DNA of 64,000 bases from CAVSNH01 sp963729275 (lineage in GTDB: Bacteria > Actinomycetota > Acidimicrobiia > Acidimicrobiales > RAAP-2): contig CAVSNH010000013.1 of NCBI GenBank assembly GCA_963729275.1, positions 558,001 through 622,000 of the forward strand, written 5' to 3'. Both the position numbers and the translations under genes were made by a program. The notes beneath the pieces are model-generated. The model saw only the letters and a list, made by a program, of their open reading frames with translations. It searched no databases and was not told the origin of the DNA. Shown here piece by piece: positions 8,204 through 16,131 of the stretch. How positions within the stretch are numbered: the stretch's first letter is position 1; each line of letters starts with the position of its first letter.

Positions 8204-8962
8204 TCAGGAGAGGTAGGCGCCGAGGGCGGCATCGGCCATCTCGTCCGGTGCCCCCTCCCGGTCGATGCGACCGTGGATCATGATGGCCGCCCGGTTGGCC
8301 ACGGCCAGAGCGGTGGTCACGAACTGTTCGACCAGGACGATGGTCATGCCCTCGGACGAGAGCTGTCCGACCAGCTGGTAGAGCTCCTGGACCACCAGCG
8401 GGGCAAGGCCCATGGACAACTCGTCGAGCAGCAGCACGCGGGGCCGGGTCACGATGGCACGCGAGATGGCCAGCATCTGCTGCTCACCACCGGAGAGGGT
8501 GCCGGCCATCTGCCGACGACGTTCCTTGAGGCGCGGGAAGGTGGAAAAGGTGCGCTCCTCGACCTCGGCGGCACTGATCCCGCCGCAGTAGGTCCAGATG
8601 CGCAGGTTCTCGCGAACCGTGAGGTTGGGAAAGATGCCGCGTCCTTCGGGGACTGCGCAGAGCCCGTCTCGGGCCAGCCGCTCGGGTGACGTCCGCCCGA
8701 CGGGCTCGTCGCCGATCCGCACCTGTCCGGCAGTCGGCCGGAGTCGGGCGCTCATGACTTTGAGCAGGGTCGACTTGCCGGCCCCGTTCGGACCGAGGAG
8801 GGCGAACACGCTGCCCGCCGGCACGACGAGGTCAACCCCGTGCAGTACTTCGATACGACCGTAGGCGGCCCGCAATCCCTCGATGGAGATGGACGGCGGA
8901 AGGCGCACGGCGGCGGCGTCGTCGCTCGCCCGACCGTCGGCCACACCGGTGACGTCGCTCAT
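8204..8962 (-). CDS. livF: Branched-chain amino acid-type ABC transporter, ATP-binding subunit LivF
   Basis: 252-residue ABC ATPase of the LivF type. It has Walker A GPNGAGKST, the LivF-like AVPEGRGIFPNLTVREN stretch at the Q-loop, the signature LSGGEQQML, Walker B LLLDELSMGL (D-E with an S rather than P next) and an H-loop replaced by VEQF, as is normal in LivF. It powers uptake together with LivG and the fused permease. The gene starts 1 bp after the livG stop. It is the last gene of a four-gene cluster and converges on valS. Confidence 0.92.
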   Translation of the reverse strand: MSDVTGVADGRASDDAAAVRLPPSISIEGLRAAYGRIEVLHGVDLVVPAGSVFALLGPNGAGKSTLLKVMSARLRPTAGQVRIGDEPVGRTSPERLARDGLCAVPEGRGIFPNLTVRENLRIWTYCGGISAAEVEERTFSTFPRLKERRRQMAGTLSGGEQQMLAISRAIVTRPRVLLLDELSMGLAPLVVQELYQLVGQLSSEGMTIVLVEQFVTTALAVANRAAIMIHGRIDREGAPDEMADAALGAYLS

Positions 8963-8963
8963 C

Positions 8964-9869
8964 TCACCGTCCCTTGGCGATCGGGTCACCGTGCTCCGCC
9001 CCGAGGTAGGCGGCCTGCACCATGGGATCGGCTCGGATCTCGTCCGGCGTGCCGGCGGCGATGACATCGCCGAAGTCGAGGACGTAGATGTACTCGCAGA
9101 TCCGCATGACCAGCTCCATGTCGTGCTCGACGAGGAGGACGGCCATCCCCCCCTCGGCCAGCCCGCGCAGCAGCCGGCCAAGGGCTTGGGACTCGGCGTC
9201 GTCGAGGCCGGAGCCCGGCTCGTCGAGCAGGAGGAGCTTGGGCTCGATGGCGAGGGCCCGGGCCAGCTCGACCATCCGGGCCGACCCGGTGGACATGGCG
9301 CTCACCTGCTCGTGCCCGTGGCCGGCGAGGCCGACCCGCTCGAGCAGGAGCTCGCAGCGCGAGGCGATCGACAGGTGCGCCCCGTTGTCGGCTGGGCCGG
9401 CCACGCCCTCGCCCCAGCGGCGGACGACCGGGAGCGAACGGCGGAGGTGATGACGGGTCCACCAGTGGACCGATGATTCGACCCCGACCCGGACGTTGTC
9501 GGCGGCGGTGAGCGACCCGAACAGTTCGAGCCGCTGGAATGTGCGGGCCAGTCCGAGGCGGGCCCGCCGGCTGGGGTGCATGCCCGTCACTTCGTTGTCG
9601 AACAGGTGGACCGTGCCCCGGTCCGGCGCCTGGAGCCCGCTGATGACGTTGAACAGCGTCGTCTTGCCGGCCCCATTCGGCCCGATGAGGCCGGTCACGC
9701 GGCCCGGATGGACCCGCAGGCTGGCGTTGGCCAGAGCCGCCACCCCGCCGAATTGGACGGCAACCTCCGAGACGGTCAGGGCCGTGCCGGCCCCCTCAGC
9801 TGGCGGCACGGCTCCCGCTCCCGATGACGGCGCCTTCCAGCGACACCTCTGCGTGGCCGGCGCCGTCAT
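8964..9869 (-). CDS. livG: Branched-chain amino acid-type ABC transporter, ATP-binding subunit LivG
   Basis: 301-residue ABC ATPase of the LivG type. It has Walker A GPNGAGKTT, ARTFQRLELFGSLTAADN at the Q-loop, Walker B LLLDEPGSGLD and the H-loop VEHDMELVM. The signature is unusual, MSTGSARMVELARAL in place of the common LSYGQQRRLEIARAL. The ATG at 9869 has AGGAGA 10 bp upstream and overlaps the permease gene by 74 bp. A GTG at 9809 with GGGAG upstream would cut the overlap to 14 bp and give 281 residues, so the start is uncertain. It is followed by livF after 1 bp. Confidence 0.9.
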   Translation of the reverse strand: MTAPATQRCRWKAPSSGAGAVPPAEGAGTALTVSEVAVQFGGVAALANASLRVHPGRVTGLIGPNGAGKTTLFNVISGLQAPDRGTVHLFDNEVTGMHPSRRARLGLARTFQRLELFGSLTAADNVRVGVESSVHWWTRHHLRRSLPVVRRWGEGVAGPADNGAHLSIASRCELLLERVGLAGHGHEQVSAMSTGSARMVELARALAIEPKLLLLDEPGSGLDDAESQALGRLLRGLAEGGMAVLLVEHDMELVMRICEYIYVLDFGDVIAAGTPDEIRADPMVQAAYLGAEHGDPIAKGR

Positions 9870-11736
9870 CGCCCGCCGCTCTCCTGGTCCAAGGCAGCGG
9901 GAACTGGAAGACCTCGAGGCCGAGTATGCCGCCGGCGGCACGACCGATCAGGATGATGCCGGCCCCGGCAAACAGTCCGAACCCGTTGGGCGACCACTGG
10001 TTGAGAACGGTGAAGGTGACGGCGGCGAGGAAGGCGCCGGTCACGGTGCGGATCGACCAGATGGTCACGAACAGCACGAAGATGATGCCGTAGAAGAAGT
10101 CGAAGTCGGTGATGCCGACGACCTGTTGGACGGTGCCGTAGAGGGCCCCGGCCAACCCGGCCATCCCAGCGGCAATGGCGAACACCGCCACCTTGGTGGC
10201 CCCGATGTTGAGGCCCACGGTGGCATAGGCGGCGGGTGAGTCGTTCACCGCCACCAGCCGGCGGCCGAACATGCTCCGCCGGATGGCCAGCACGATCCAG
10301 GCGCAGACCACGAAGAAGACGGTCACGAGCAGGAATTCGGCGGCATCTCCCCCGAAGGACAGGCCGGGCAGGACGATGCGTCCGACGGTCAACCCGCCGC
10401 TGCCGTAGATGTGAGTGTCGTTGAAGAACCCGTTGTAGACGGCATCGGCGAAGGCGAAGGTGGCGAGAGCCAGGTAGAGGTCGCGGAGCCGGATGGTGGG
10501 CAGGGCCACGAGCGCTCCTACCCCTGCGCAGATGACCGTGGCGGCCACCAACCCGATCAGCGAGCCGCCCCCGGCCACCTTCCCCATGATGAAGGCGCCG
10601 ATGCCCATGAAGGAGAACTGGCAGAGCGAGACCTGTCCCGAGTAGCCGGTCAAGAGCACGAGTGAGAGGCCCACGATGCCAAGGGTCATGATCACCCCGC
10701 CGAGGGTGAGAACGGTGGTGCCCCGGAAAGGGGTGTTGTCGAAGACGGCGGCCAGCAAGGCGGCGACGGCGAGGAAGACGACCCCGGCCACGAGAGACTG
10801 GCCGGCGGTCGCCACCCGCGGCGGCCGCAACGTGGTCAGTCGGCCCACGGCCCGGATGCGGACCGAGGGGAGGGTCACCAGGGCGATGAAGAGGAAGACC
10901 ATGGGCAGGGCCAAGGTGATGTCGGGCACCAGGTCCTGCGGCACGTGTGGGAGCACGTAGCTGATGACGTAGTTCTCGGCCAGGCCGATGCCGATGGCGG
11001 CCAGGAAGGTGGCGGTGATGTTGCGGAGGCGCCCGACGATGGCCGCGGCGTAGCCGTTGACCACGAGCAGGGTCATGGCCGGGATGGAGATGCCGGTCGT
11101 CTGGGTGGGGGCCAAGAGGACGCCGGCCAGGGCGGCCATGAAGAACCCGAGGATCCAGCCCAGCTGGCTCATCCGGTTGGGCGAGGCACCCGACATAGCC
11201 AGAAGGTCGGGGTCGTCGACCACGGCGCGGAGGCCGAAACCCGTGCGTGTCCGGGTGAAGAAGATGCGGAGGCCGACGGCCACGGCCGCCGCCACCCCGA
11301 TGAGCAGGACCTCTTGGTACTGGATGTTGATGCCGGCGAAGCCGAACTGGCCCGAGATCATGTTGGACACGGAGCGCTCGGTTCCCGGGTTCCAGATCTC
11401 GGTGGCGAGACCGGTCAGGATGACCATGAGGCCGAGGGTCACGAGCACCGGGCGTTCGGCCGAGGCGCCGTGGAGCCGGCGCATGAAGACTCGTTCGACG
11501 ACGCCCCCGGCCAGGGTGGCCCCGAGCACGAGCACGATGAGCAGGGCGACCACCACGGGGAGGCCGTTGGCCACCACCAGCTCCCAGTAGCAGAAGGCGG
11601 CGATCATGCCCACCGCGCCCTGGGCGAAGTTGAAGACGCCGGACGTGGTGTAGGTGACCACCAGGCCGGTGGCGGCGATGGCGTAGCCGGCGCCGAGCAT
11701 CACCCCGAAGACGGTGTACTGGATGAATTCGGTCAT
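9796..11736 (-). CDS. Fused LivH-LivM permease of a branched-chain amino acid-type ABC transporter
   Basis: 646 residues holding two permease domains that are usually separate proteins. Residues 1-290 are LivH-like (YTVFGVMLGAGYAIAATGL at the start, then many membrane helices). Residues about 290-320 are a polar linker (VRIRAVGRLTTLRPPR). Residues about 320-620 are LivM-like (LTGYSGQVSLCQFSFMGIGA, then GLNIGATKVAVFAIAAGMAGLAGALYG). The reading frame is continuous, so this is a true fusion. It forms the membrane channel of the importer with the substrate-binding lipoprotein upstream and LivG/LivF downstream. The last 20 residues are a non-membrane tail that overlaps livG. Confidence 0.92.
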   Translation of the reverse strand: MTEFIQYTVFGVMLGAGYAIAATGLVVTYTTSGVFNFAQGAVGMIAAFCYWELVVANGLPVVVALLIVLVLGATLAGGVVERVFMRRLHGASAERPVLVTLGLMVILTGLATEIWNPGTERSVSNMISGQFGFAGINIQYQEVLLIGVAAAVAVGLRIFFTRTRTGFGLRAVVDDPDLLAMSGASPNRMSQLGWILGFFMAALAGVLLAPTQTTGISIPAMTLLVVNGYAAAIVGRLRNITATFLAAIGIGLAENYVISYVLPHVPQDLVPDITLALPMVFLFIALVTLPSVRIRAVGRLTTLRPPRVATAGQSLVAGVVFLAVAALLAAVFDNTPFRGTTVLTLGGVIMTLGIVGLSLVLLTGYSGQVSLCQFSFMGIGAFIMGKVAGGGSLIGLVAATVICAGVGALVALPTIRLRDLYLALATFAFADAVYNGFFNDTHIYGSGGLTVGRIVLPGLSFGGDAAEFLLVTVFFVVCAWIVLAIRRSMFGRRLVAVNDSPAAYATVGLNIGATKVAVFAIAAGMAGLAGALYGTVQQVVGITDFDFFYGIIFVLFVTIWSIRTVTGAFLAAVTFTVLNQWSPNGFGLFAGAGIILIGRAAGGILGLEVFQFPLPWTRRAAGDDGAGHAEVSLEGAVIGSGSRAAS

Positions 11737-11853
11737 CTGTTCGTCACCGTCACGGCTCCCCCGGCAGCCCCGCCCTGCCCGCTCGAACTAGCCGGGAGGA
11801 ACATGGCCCCGGCCGTCCCTACTTTCGTCCTGCGGTCGTCCCTGGGTTCGGGC

Positions 11854-13164
11854 TCAGGATGGTGGCGTCACGTACGAGTAGTTGCAACGGTAGCCGTAAG
11901 TCGGGCTGCTGACCGGTGGGTCGCCGACCCGCTGGAATGTTCCGTTGGCTATCTCGCCGATGAGGTAGCAGTTGCTGGTCGTCTTGGCCGCCGGGTCGGA
12001 AGTGGTGACGATGTGGTCGCCGTTGAAGGAGGTGATCTTGGACAGTGCCGTGAGCAGCGAGCCCCGGCTCGGGTCGCTGCCGGCGTTGCGCAGCGCCTGG
12101 GTGAACAACTCCCCCGACAGCCAGCCGTAGAGGGTGAAGAGGTCGGGGTGGAACCCGGGAGAGGCGATGTTGACCCAGTGGAGGAAGCTCGACACGGCCG
12201 GGACGTTCGACGCGTCCTCCCCGAGGTAGAGGGAGGCATTCTGCTCGAGCAGGGAGCCGTCGATGTTGGCCGCGCCCCCGGATGCCGAGACCAGCTGCGT
12301 CGAGTAGGCGGCGGCACCGAAGATGATCTGGGGATGGTAGTTCTGCTGGGCCAGGTCCGTGAGCAGGGACCCGGCGTAGTTCTCGGGCATCTGCTCGAGG
12401 AAGAGGATCTTGACCCCGGCGTTGCGCATGGCAATGACGTTCTGGGTGAAGTCGGTCTGTGTGATGGGGAACACGGGGTCGTAGACGACGTGGAAGCCGA
12501 CTTTCTCGAGCACGTACTTCTCGCCGACCCAGGCGGCCTCGGAGGCAGGCTCGTTGCCGATCATGGCCCCCGCCGTGACGTCGTTCGGGAACCGGCTCTT
12601 GAAGTACTGAACGGCTCCCTCCTCCCAGCCTCCCTGGAGCGGGACCGGGCTGAAGACGTTGGGCAGATTGCTCGTGGCCAGGTCCAGCACGTTGGAGATG
12701 TCGGGCATGCCCGGGTTCTTGGCCAGGAGCGTGCCGCCAAAGCTGTCCTGGAGGGAGAACTCACCCACGATGGCGAGGTCGCTGTTGATGGCGCTCTGCG
12801 TGAGCTGCAGGTTGACCGCGCCCTGGTTCTGGTCGTCACCGGAGTCGACGACGATCTTGCGGCCACCCACACCGCCGGTGGAGTTCACATAGTCGAAGTA
12901 GGCCTGGGTGCCGACGTCGGCCCCCTTGAACAGGCCGCCGGGGGTCAAGGTGGCGATGTTGGCGACGTGGATCGTGCTCGAGGTGACCCCGGTGTGGTCG
13001 CTCATGGCGCTCTGCGGGATCTTGGACGAGGTGTGCCCTGTTGCCGACGTCGAGGTGGTGGTGGACGACGAGTTCGTCGAGCTGCACGCCGCCAGCACCA
13101 CCGACGCCAGGACGAGAACGCCGAGACCTCCGAGGCGCTTCCTCCACGAAGCTGCAGAACTCAA
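11854..13164 (-). CDS. ABC transporter substrate-binding lipoprotein (branched-chain amino acid/amide type)
   Basis: 436-residue extracellular receptor of the Peripla_BP_6 class. The N-terminus has a positively charged region, a hydrophobic stretch and a lipobox ending LAACSS, so the mature protein would be lipid-anchored at Cys 27. A Ser/Thr-rich linker follows. The body begins with the typical IHVANIATLTPGGLFKG and GTQAYFDYVNSTGGVGGRKI segments. The start is a TTG at 13164 with GGGGGAG immediately upstream. No ATG or GTG fits before the signal peptide. It is first in the transporter cluster, with 117 bp before the permease gene. A double operator lies 60-96 bp upstream. The true ligand is unknown, since this class binds amino acids, amides, urea and aromatic acids. 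Confidence 0.9.
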   Translation of the reverse strand: MSSAASWRKRLGGLGVLVLASVVLAACSSTNSSSTTTSTSATGHTSSKIPQSAMSDHTGVTSSTIHVANIATLTPGGLFKGADVGTQAYFDYVNSTGGVGGRKIVVDSGDDQNQGAVNLQLTQSAINSDLAIVGEFSLQDSFGGTLLAKNPGMPDISNVLDLATSNLPNVFSPVPLQGGWEEGAVQYFKSRFPNDVTAGAMIGNEPASEAAWVGEKYVLEKVGFHVVYDPVFPITQTDFTQNVIAMRNAGVKILFLEQMPENYAGSLLTDLAQQNYHPQIIFGAAAYSTQLVSASGGAANIDGSLLEQNASLYLGEDASNVPAVSSFLHWVNIASPGFHPDLFTLYGWLSGELFTQALRNAGSDPSRGSLLTALSKITSFNGDHIVTTSDPAAKTTSNCYLIGEIANGTFQRVGDPPVSSPTYGYRCNYSYVTPPS

Positions 13165-13223
13165 GGCTCCCCCTTGTCTCGTTTCGTGCTGGCCCGGATC
13201 CGTCAGCCCAGGTCAGCGGCTAG

Positions 13224-13260
13224 CTGACTGTACGTCAGAAACTTGCTGACTCTACGTCAG
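13224..13260. promoter_or_regulatory. Two copies of a 15-bp inverted repeat, operator pair for the ABC transporter
   Basis: CTGACTGTACGTCAG at 13224-13238 and CTGACTCTACGTCAG at 13246-13260 are each inverted repeats (CTGAC-N5-GTCAG). They are spaced 22 bp apart, two helical turns, so two dimers would bind on the same face. On the minus strand the copies contain TACAGT and TAGAGT, both usable as -10 hexamers for the substrate-binding protein gene. The pair lies over the last codons of the esterase gene and its stop. Confidence 0.7.
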
Positions 13261-14569
13261 ATCCAGGCGCAGGTGTCCATCGCTGGCCGGTTGCGCCGTC
13301 GGCGGCGGCTTCGGCCGGCCCCGACCCGTCCACCTGGTCCCCGACGGCTGCTTGGGCCCGGCGGCGGACGGTGTCGAGGAACCGAACCGCGGCGAGGGTC
13401 GTGTGTCGAGTGCGGATGCTGGCCAGCACCTCGTAGGCGTGCTGGGCCAGGGGGAGCTCGGCGTAGACCACCGGGGCCTTCGAGACAGAACGGAGCTGAT
13501 CGACGAAGTGACGGGCCACGACCACCGGTACGAGCGTGTCGTTCGACCCGTGGGCAACGAAGAAGGGCGGTGCCGACGCCGTGACCCGGCGGTCCGGCGA
13601 CGCCGCCTCGAAGAGGGACGGGTCGTCGGCGGAGGACGCCTTCATGACCCGCCGCTCGAGCAGCTTGAGCAGGCCACGGCCGTAGGCGCCCATGAGGTCG
13701 GGGTCGCCCCTCATGTCGTAGACGCCGTAGAACGGGAGGCAGGCGTCGACCGAGGTGTCGGCCTCCTCGAAGCCGGGCTGCCACTCCGGACAACCGGGGG
13801 TGAGGGCCACCAGCGCGGCCAGGTGCCCGCCGGCCGAGCCGCCGGAGACCGCGATGCAGCCCGGGTCGCCGCCGTACTCGGCGATGTGCTCCCGCACCCA
13901 GGACAGCGCCTTCTTGCAGTCGACGATGTGGGCGGGCCAGGTCGCCCGCGGGCTCAGTCGGTAGTTGATGGCGACGCACACCCAGCCGCGCTGGACGAGC
14001 TCGTGCATGAGGGGGATGCCTTGCTCGCGCTTGTCGCCTATCACCCACGCCCCGCCGTGGATGTAGACGAGCACCGGAGCTCCTTCGGGCGTGACCGAAC
14101 GTCGGTTGAGGATGTCGAGCTTGTGCCGGTAGTTGCCATCACCCCAGTAGTCGACGTTGCGGACGCGAGTGATGCCCGGCCAACGGAAGGGCACGGCGAC
14201 CACCAGGCGCCAGCCCCGCAGCCAGGCCGGGCGTATCCGGGGTGGCGCCTCGGCCCCGAAGGTGTCGAGGAGAGCCTCGTCCACCACCCGGCCGGCCCGG
14301 GCCGCGACCACGGCCAGCCGGCAGAGCCCGGCCAGCGCCGCCACCGACAACGCCAGTCCGGTCCACCCCGGCCATCCCGAGATGGCCCCGGCGGTGGCGA
14401 AGGCGATCGTGCCGCCCACGGCCAGGACGGCGAAATGGACGGGCAGCTCGCTCGGGGTCCAGCCCAGGACGAAGCTGAGCGTGGTCGCGGGCTCACGCCG
14501 GATGGGCGCGTAGGCGTTGACCACGAGTACCGCGGCGGCCAAGCTGACGGCGAAGTAGGCCCACGTCAT
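13235..14569 (-). CDS. Membrane-anchored alpha/beta hydrolase (HSL-family esterase/lipase)
   Basis: 444 residues. The first 130 residues contain several hydrophobic segments (AYFAVSLAAAVLVVNAYA, FAVLAVGGTIAFATAGAI, LALSVAALAGLCRLAVVAA), so the enzyme is probably membrane-bound. The rest is an alpha/beta hydrolase of the hormone-sensitive-lipase group. It has the oxyanion-hole YIHGGAWVIGDK motif, the nucleophile in SGGSAGG, and Asp/His candidates in HGSNDTLVP and LAQHAYE. The start is the ATG at 14569, with a GTG at 14583 as the alternative. Divergent from the WS/DGAT gene, it may act on lipid esters, but that is inference. Its last codons coincide with the transporter operator. Confidence 0.85.
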   Translation of the reverse strand: MTWAYFAVSLAAAVLVVNAYAPIRREPATTLSFVLGWTPSELPVHFAVLAVGGTIAFATAGAISGWPGWTGLALSVAALAGLCRLAVVAARAGRVVDEALLDTFGAEAPPRIRPAWLRGWRLVVAVPFRWPGITRVRNVDYWGDGNYRHKLDILNRRSVTPEGAPVLVYIHGGAWVIGDKREQGIPLMHELVQRGWVCVAINYRLSPRATWPAHIVDCKKALSWVREHIAEYGGDPGCIAVSGGSAGGHLAALVALTPGCPEWQPGFEEADTSVDACLPFYGVYDMRGDPDLMGAYGRGLLKLLERRVMKASSADDPSLFEAASPDRRVTASAPPFFVAHGSNDTLVPVVVARHFVDQLRSVSKAPVVYAELPLAQHAYEVLASIRTRHTTLAAVRFLDTVRRRAQAAVGDQVDGSGPAEAAADGATGQRWTPAPGSDVESASF

Positions 14570-14611
14570 CCCACCATGAAACACCGTCGGCGACCCCGAG
14601 TTCGGGACGGC

Positions 14612-14643
14612 GTGGGATCGGGTGAGAGTGGGATCGGGTGAGA
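14612..14643. repeat. Tandem duplication of a 16-bp unit upstream of the WS/DGAT start
   Basis: GTGGGATCGGGTGAGA is repeated twice without mismatch. The second copy ends 12 bp before the GTG start at 14656 and runs into its ribosome-binding site (AGGAGG). Confidence 0.8.
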
Positions 14644-14655
14644 TAGGAGGGTCGG

Positions 14656-16107
14656 GTGGAACGACTGAGCGGGCTCGACTCCACCTTCCTCTACCTCGAG
14701 ACGCCGAGCCTCCACATGCATGTGGCCATGACGATGGTCTTCGACCCACGCACGGTGCCGGGCGGCTACCGCTTCGAACGGGTCCGCGACCTCATCGCCG
14801 CCCGCATCAAGGCCGAGCCCGTCTTCCGGCGTCGGTTGGTCGAGGTGCCGTTCCGCCTCGGACATCCCGTGTGGGTCGACGACGCCGATTTCGACATCGA
14901 CTACCACGTGCGCCGGGCGGCCGTCCCAAGCCCGGGCGGGCTGCGCGAGCTCGGCGACCTGGCCGGCGACATCGCCGGTCAGCAGCTCGACCGCAGCAAG
15001 CCAATGTGGGAGATCTGGGTGGTCGAGGGTGTGCTCGGTGGCCGCATCGCCCTCATCGCCAAGATGCACCACTCGACGGTGGACGGTGTCTCCGGTGCGG
15101 CGCTGCTCTCGGTGCTCTTCGACCTCGAAGCCGATCCCGCCGAGCGGCCACCTCCTGACCCGGCCCTGGTCGACGAGCGGGTGCCCTCCGGCGTCGAGCT
15201 GGTGGCCAGCGCTCTGGTGACCGGTGCCATCCGACCCGTGGAGATGGCGCTCGACGTGGTGCGCACGGGTTTTCGAATCTTCGACGTCCGTCGGGTCCGC
15301 CAGCGGCACGACGAGCACTCATCGGGGCCGAAGGCCGCCCTCCCCCTCTCGGCGCCCCGCACCTCGTTCAACGCCGCCATCAGCCGCCGGCGCCGGGTGG
15401 CCTTCTCGGCCATCCGGCTCGACGACGTGAAGCGGCTGAAGAACGCCATGGGGACGACCGTGAACGACGTGGTCCTGGCCGTCTGTGCCGGGGCGCTCCG
15501 CCGCTTCCTCCAGGACGGCGACGAGCTGCCGGATCGCCCCCTGGTGGCGGTGGTGCCGGTCTCCGTCCGTCCCGACGGTGTGGCCAAGGGCTCGAACCAG
15601 GTCTCGTCCATGTTCGTCCAGCTCCCCTCCCACCTCGACGGCCCCCTCGAGCGGCTCGCCGCCATCCGCGAGGGAACGAAGAGCGCCAAGGAGGAGCACC
15701 GGGCGCTGGGCGCCGACCTGTTGCTCAACTGGGCCGAGCACGCCGCGCCCAGCGTGTTCGCCAGCGCAGCCCGCTTCTACACGGGCATGGGCCTGGCCAA
15801 CCGCCATCGGCCGATCGCCAACGTCGTCGTCTCCAACGTGCCCGGCCCCGACTTCCCCCTCTACCTGAGTGGCGCCGAGCTCGAAGCCAACTTCCCCCTC
15901 GGCCCGGTCATGGACGGCATGGGCGTCAACATCACCATCATGAGCTACCGGGGTGTCCTCTATTGGGGCTTCATCGCCTGCCCGGAGGTCATGCCCAGGG
16001 TCTGGGATCTGGCCGGCGCGGTGCCGGCGGCCCTCGACGAGCTCATGGCCGCGGCCGAGCTCGACCCGGCCACACCGGTCCCGGCCCTCGGGGGCACAAC
16101 CGGCTAG
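14656..16107 (+). CDS. Wax ester synthase/acyl-CoA:diacylglycerol acyltransferase (WS/DGAT family)
   Basis: 483 residues, the usual length. It transfers an acyl group from acyl-CoA to a fatty alcohol or diacylglycerol, making storage wax esters or triacylglycerol at the membrane. The family hallmarks are present: SGLDSTFLYLE at the N-terminus, the active site HHSTVDGVSG (HHxxxDG) near residue 137, and the C-terminal SNVPGPDFPLYLSGA block. The GTG start at 14656 has a strong AGGAGG site 5 bp upstream. The divergent esterase and the acyl-CoA dehydrogenase nearby fit a lipid-storage role. It converges on the propeller gene 24 bp downstream. Confidence 0.93.
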   Translation: MERLSGLDSTFLYLETPSLHMHVAMTMVFDPRTVPGGYRFERVRDLIAARIKAEPVFRRRLVEVPFRLGHPVWVDDADFDIDYHVRRAAVPSPGGLRELGDLAGDIAGQQLDRSKPMWEIWVVEGVLGGRIALIAKMHHSTVDGVSGAALLSVLFDLEADPAERPPPDPALVDERVPSGVELVASALVTGAIRPVEMALDVVRTGFRIFDVRRVRQRHDEHSSGPKAALPLSAPRTSFNAAISRRRRVAFSAIRLDDVKRLKNAMGTTVNDVVLAVCAGALRRFLQDGDELPDRPLVAVVPVSVRPDGVAKGSNQVSSMFVQLPSHLDGPLERLAAIREGTKSAKEEHRALGADLLLNWAEHAAPSVFASAARFYTGMGLANRHRPIANVVVSNVPGPDFPLYLSGAELEANFPLGPVMDGMGVNITIMSYRGVLYWGFIACPEVMPRVWDLAGAVPAALDELMAAAELDPATPVPALGGTTG

Positions 16108-16131
16108 GACGCGGGCCCGGGCGCTCACGAG

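Noticed and set aside
8195..8205. GACC-TTC-GGTC as a terminator between valS and livF
   Set aside because: The stem is only 4 bp and there is no T-tract, and such motifs occur by chance often at this GC content.
10780..10870. Frameshift joining two permease genes
   Set aside because: The frame is continuous through a sensible linker and both halves are complete, so a real fusion is simpler.
10945..13227. Long plus-strand open frame (760 codons) antisense to the transporter genes
   Set aside because: Its translation is low-complexity His/Gly/Asp/Glu-rich, a mirror of the coding strand, and the minus-strand genes are certain.
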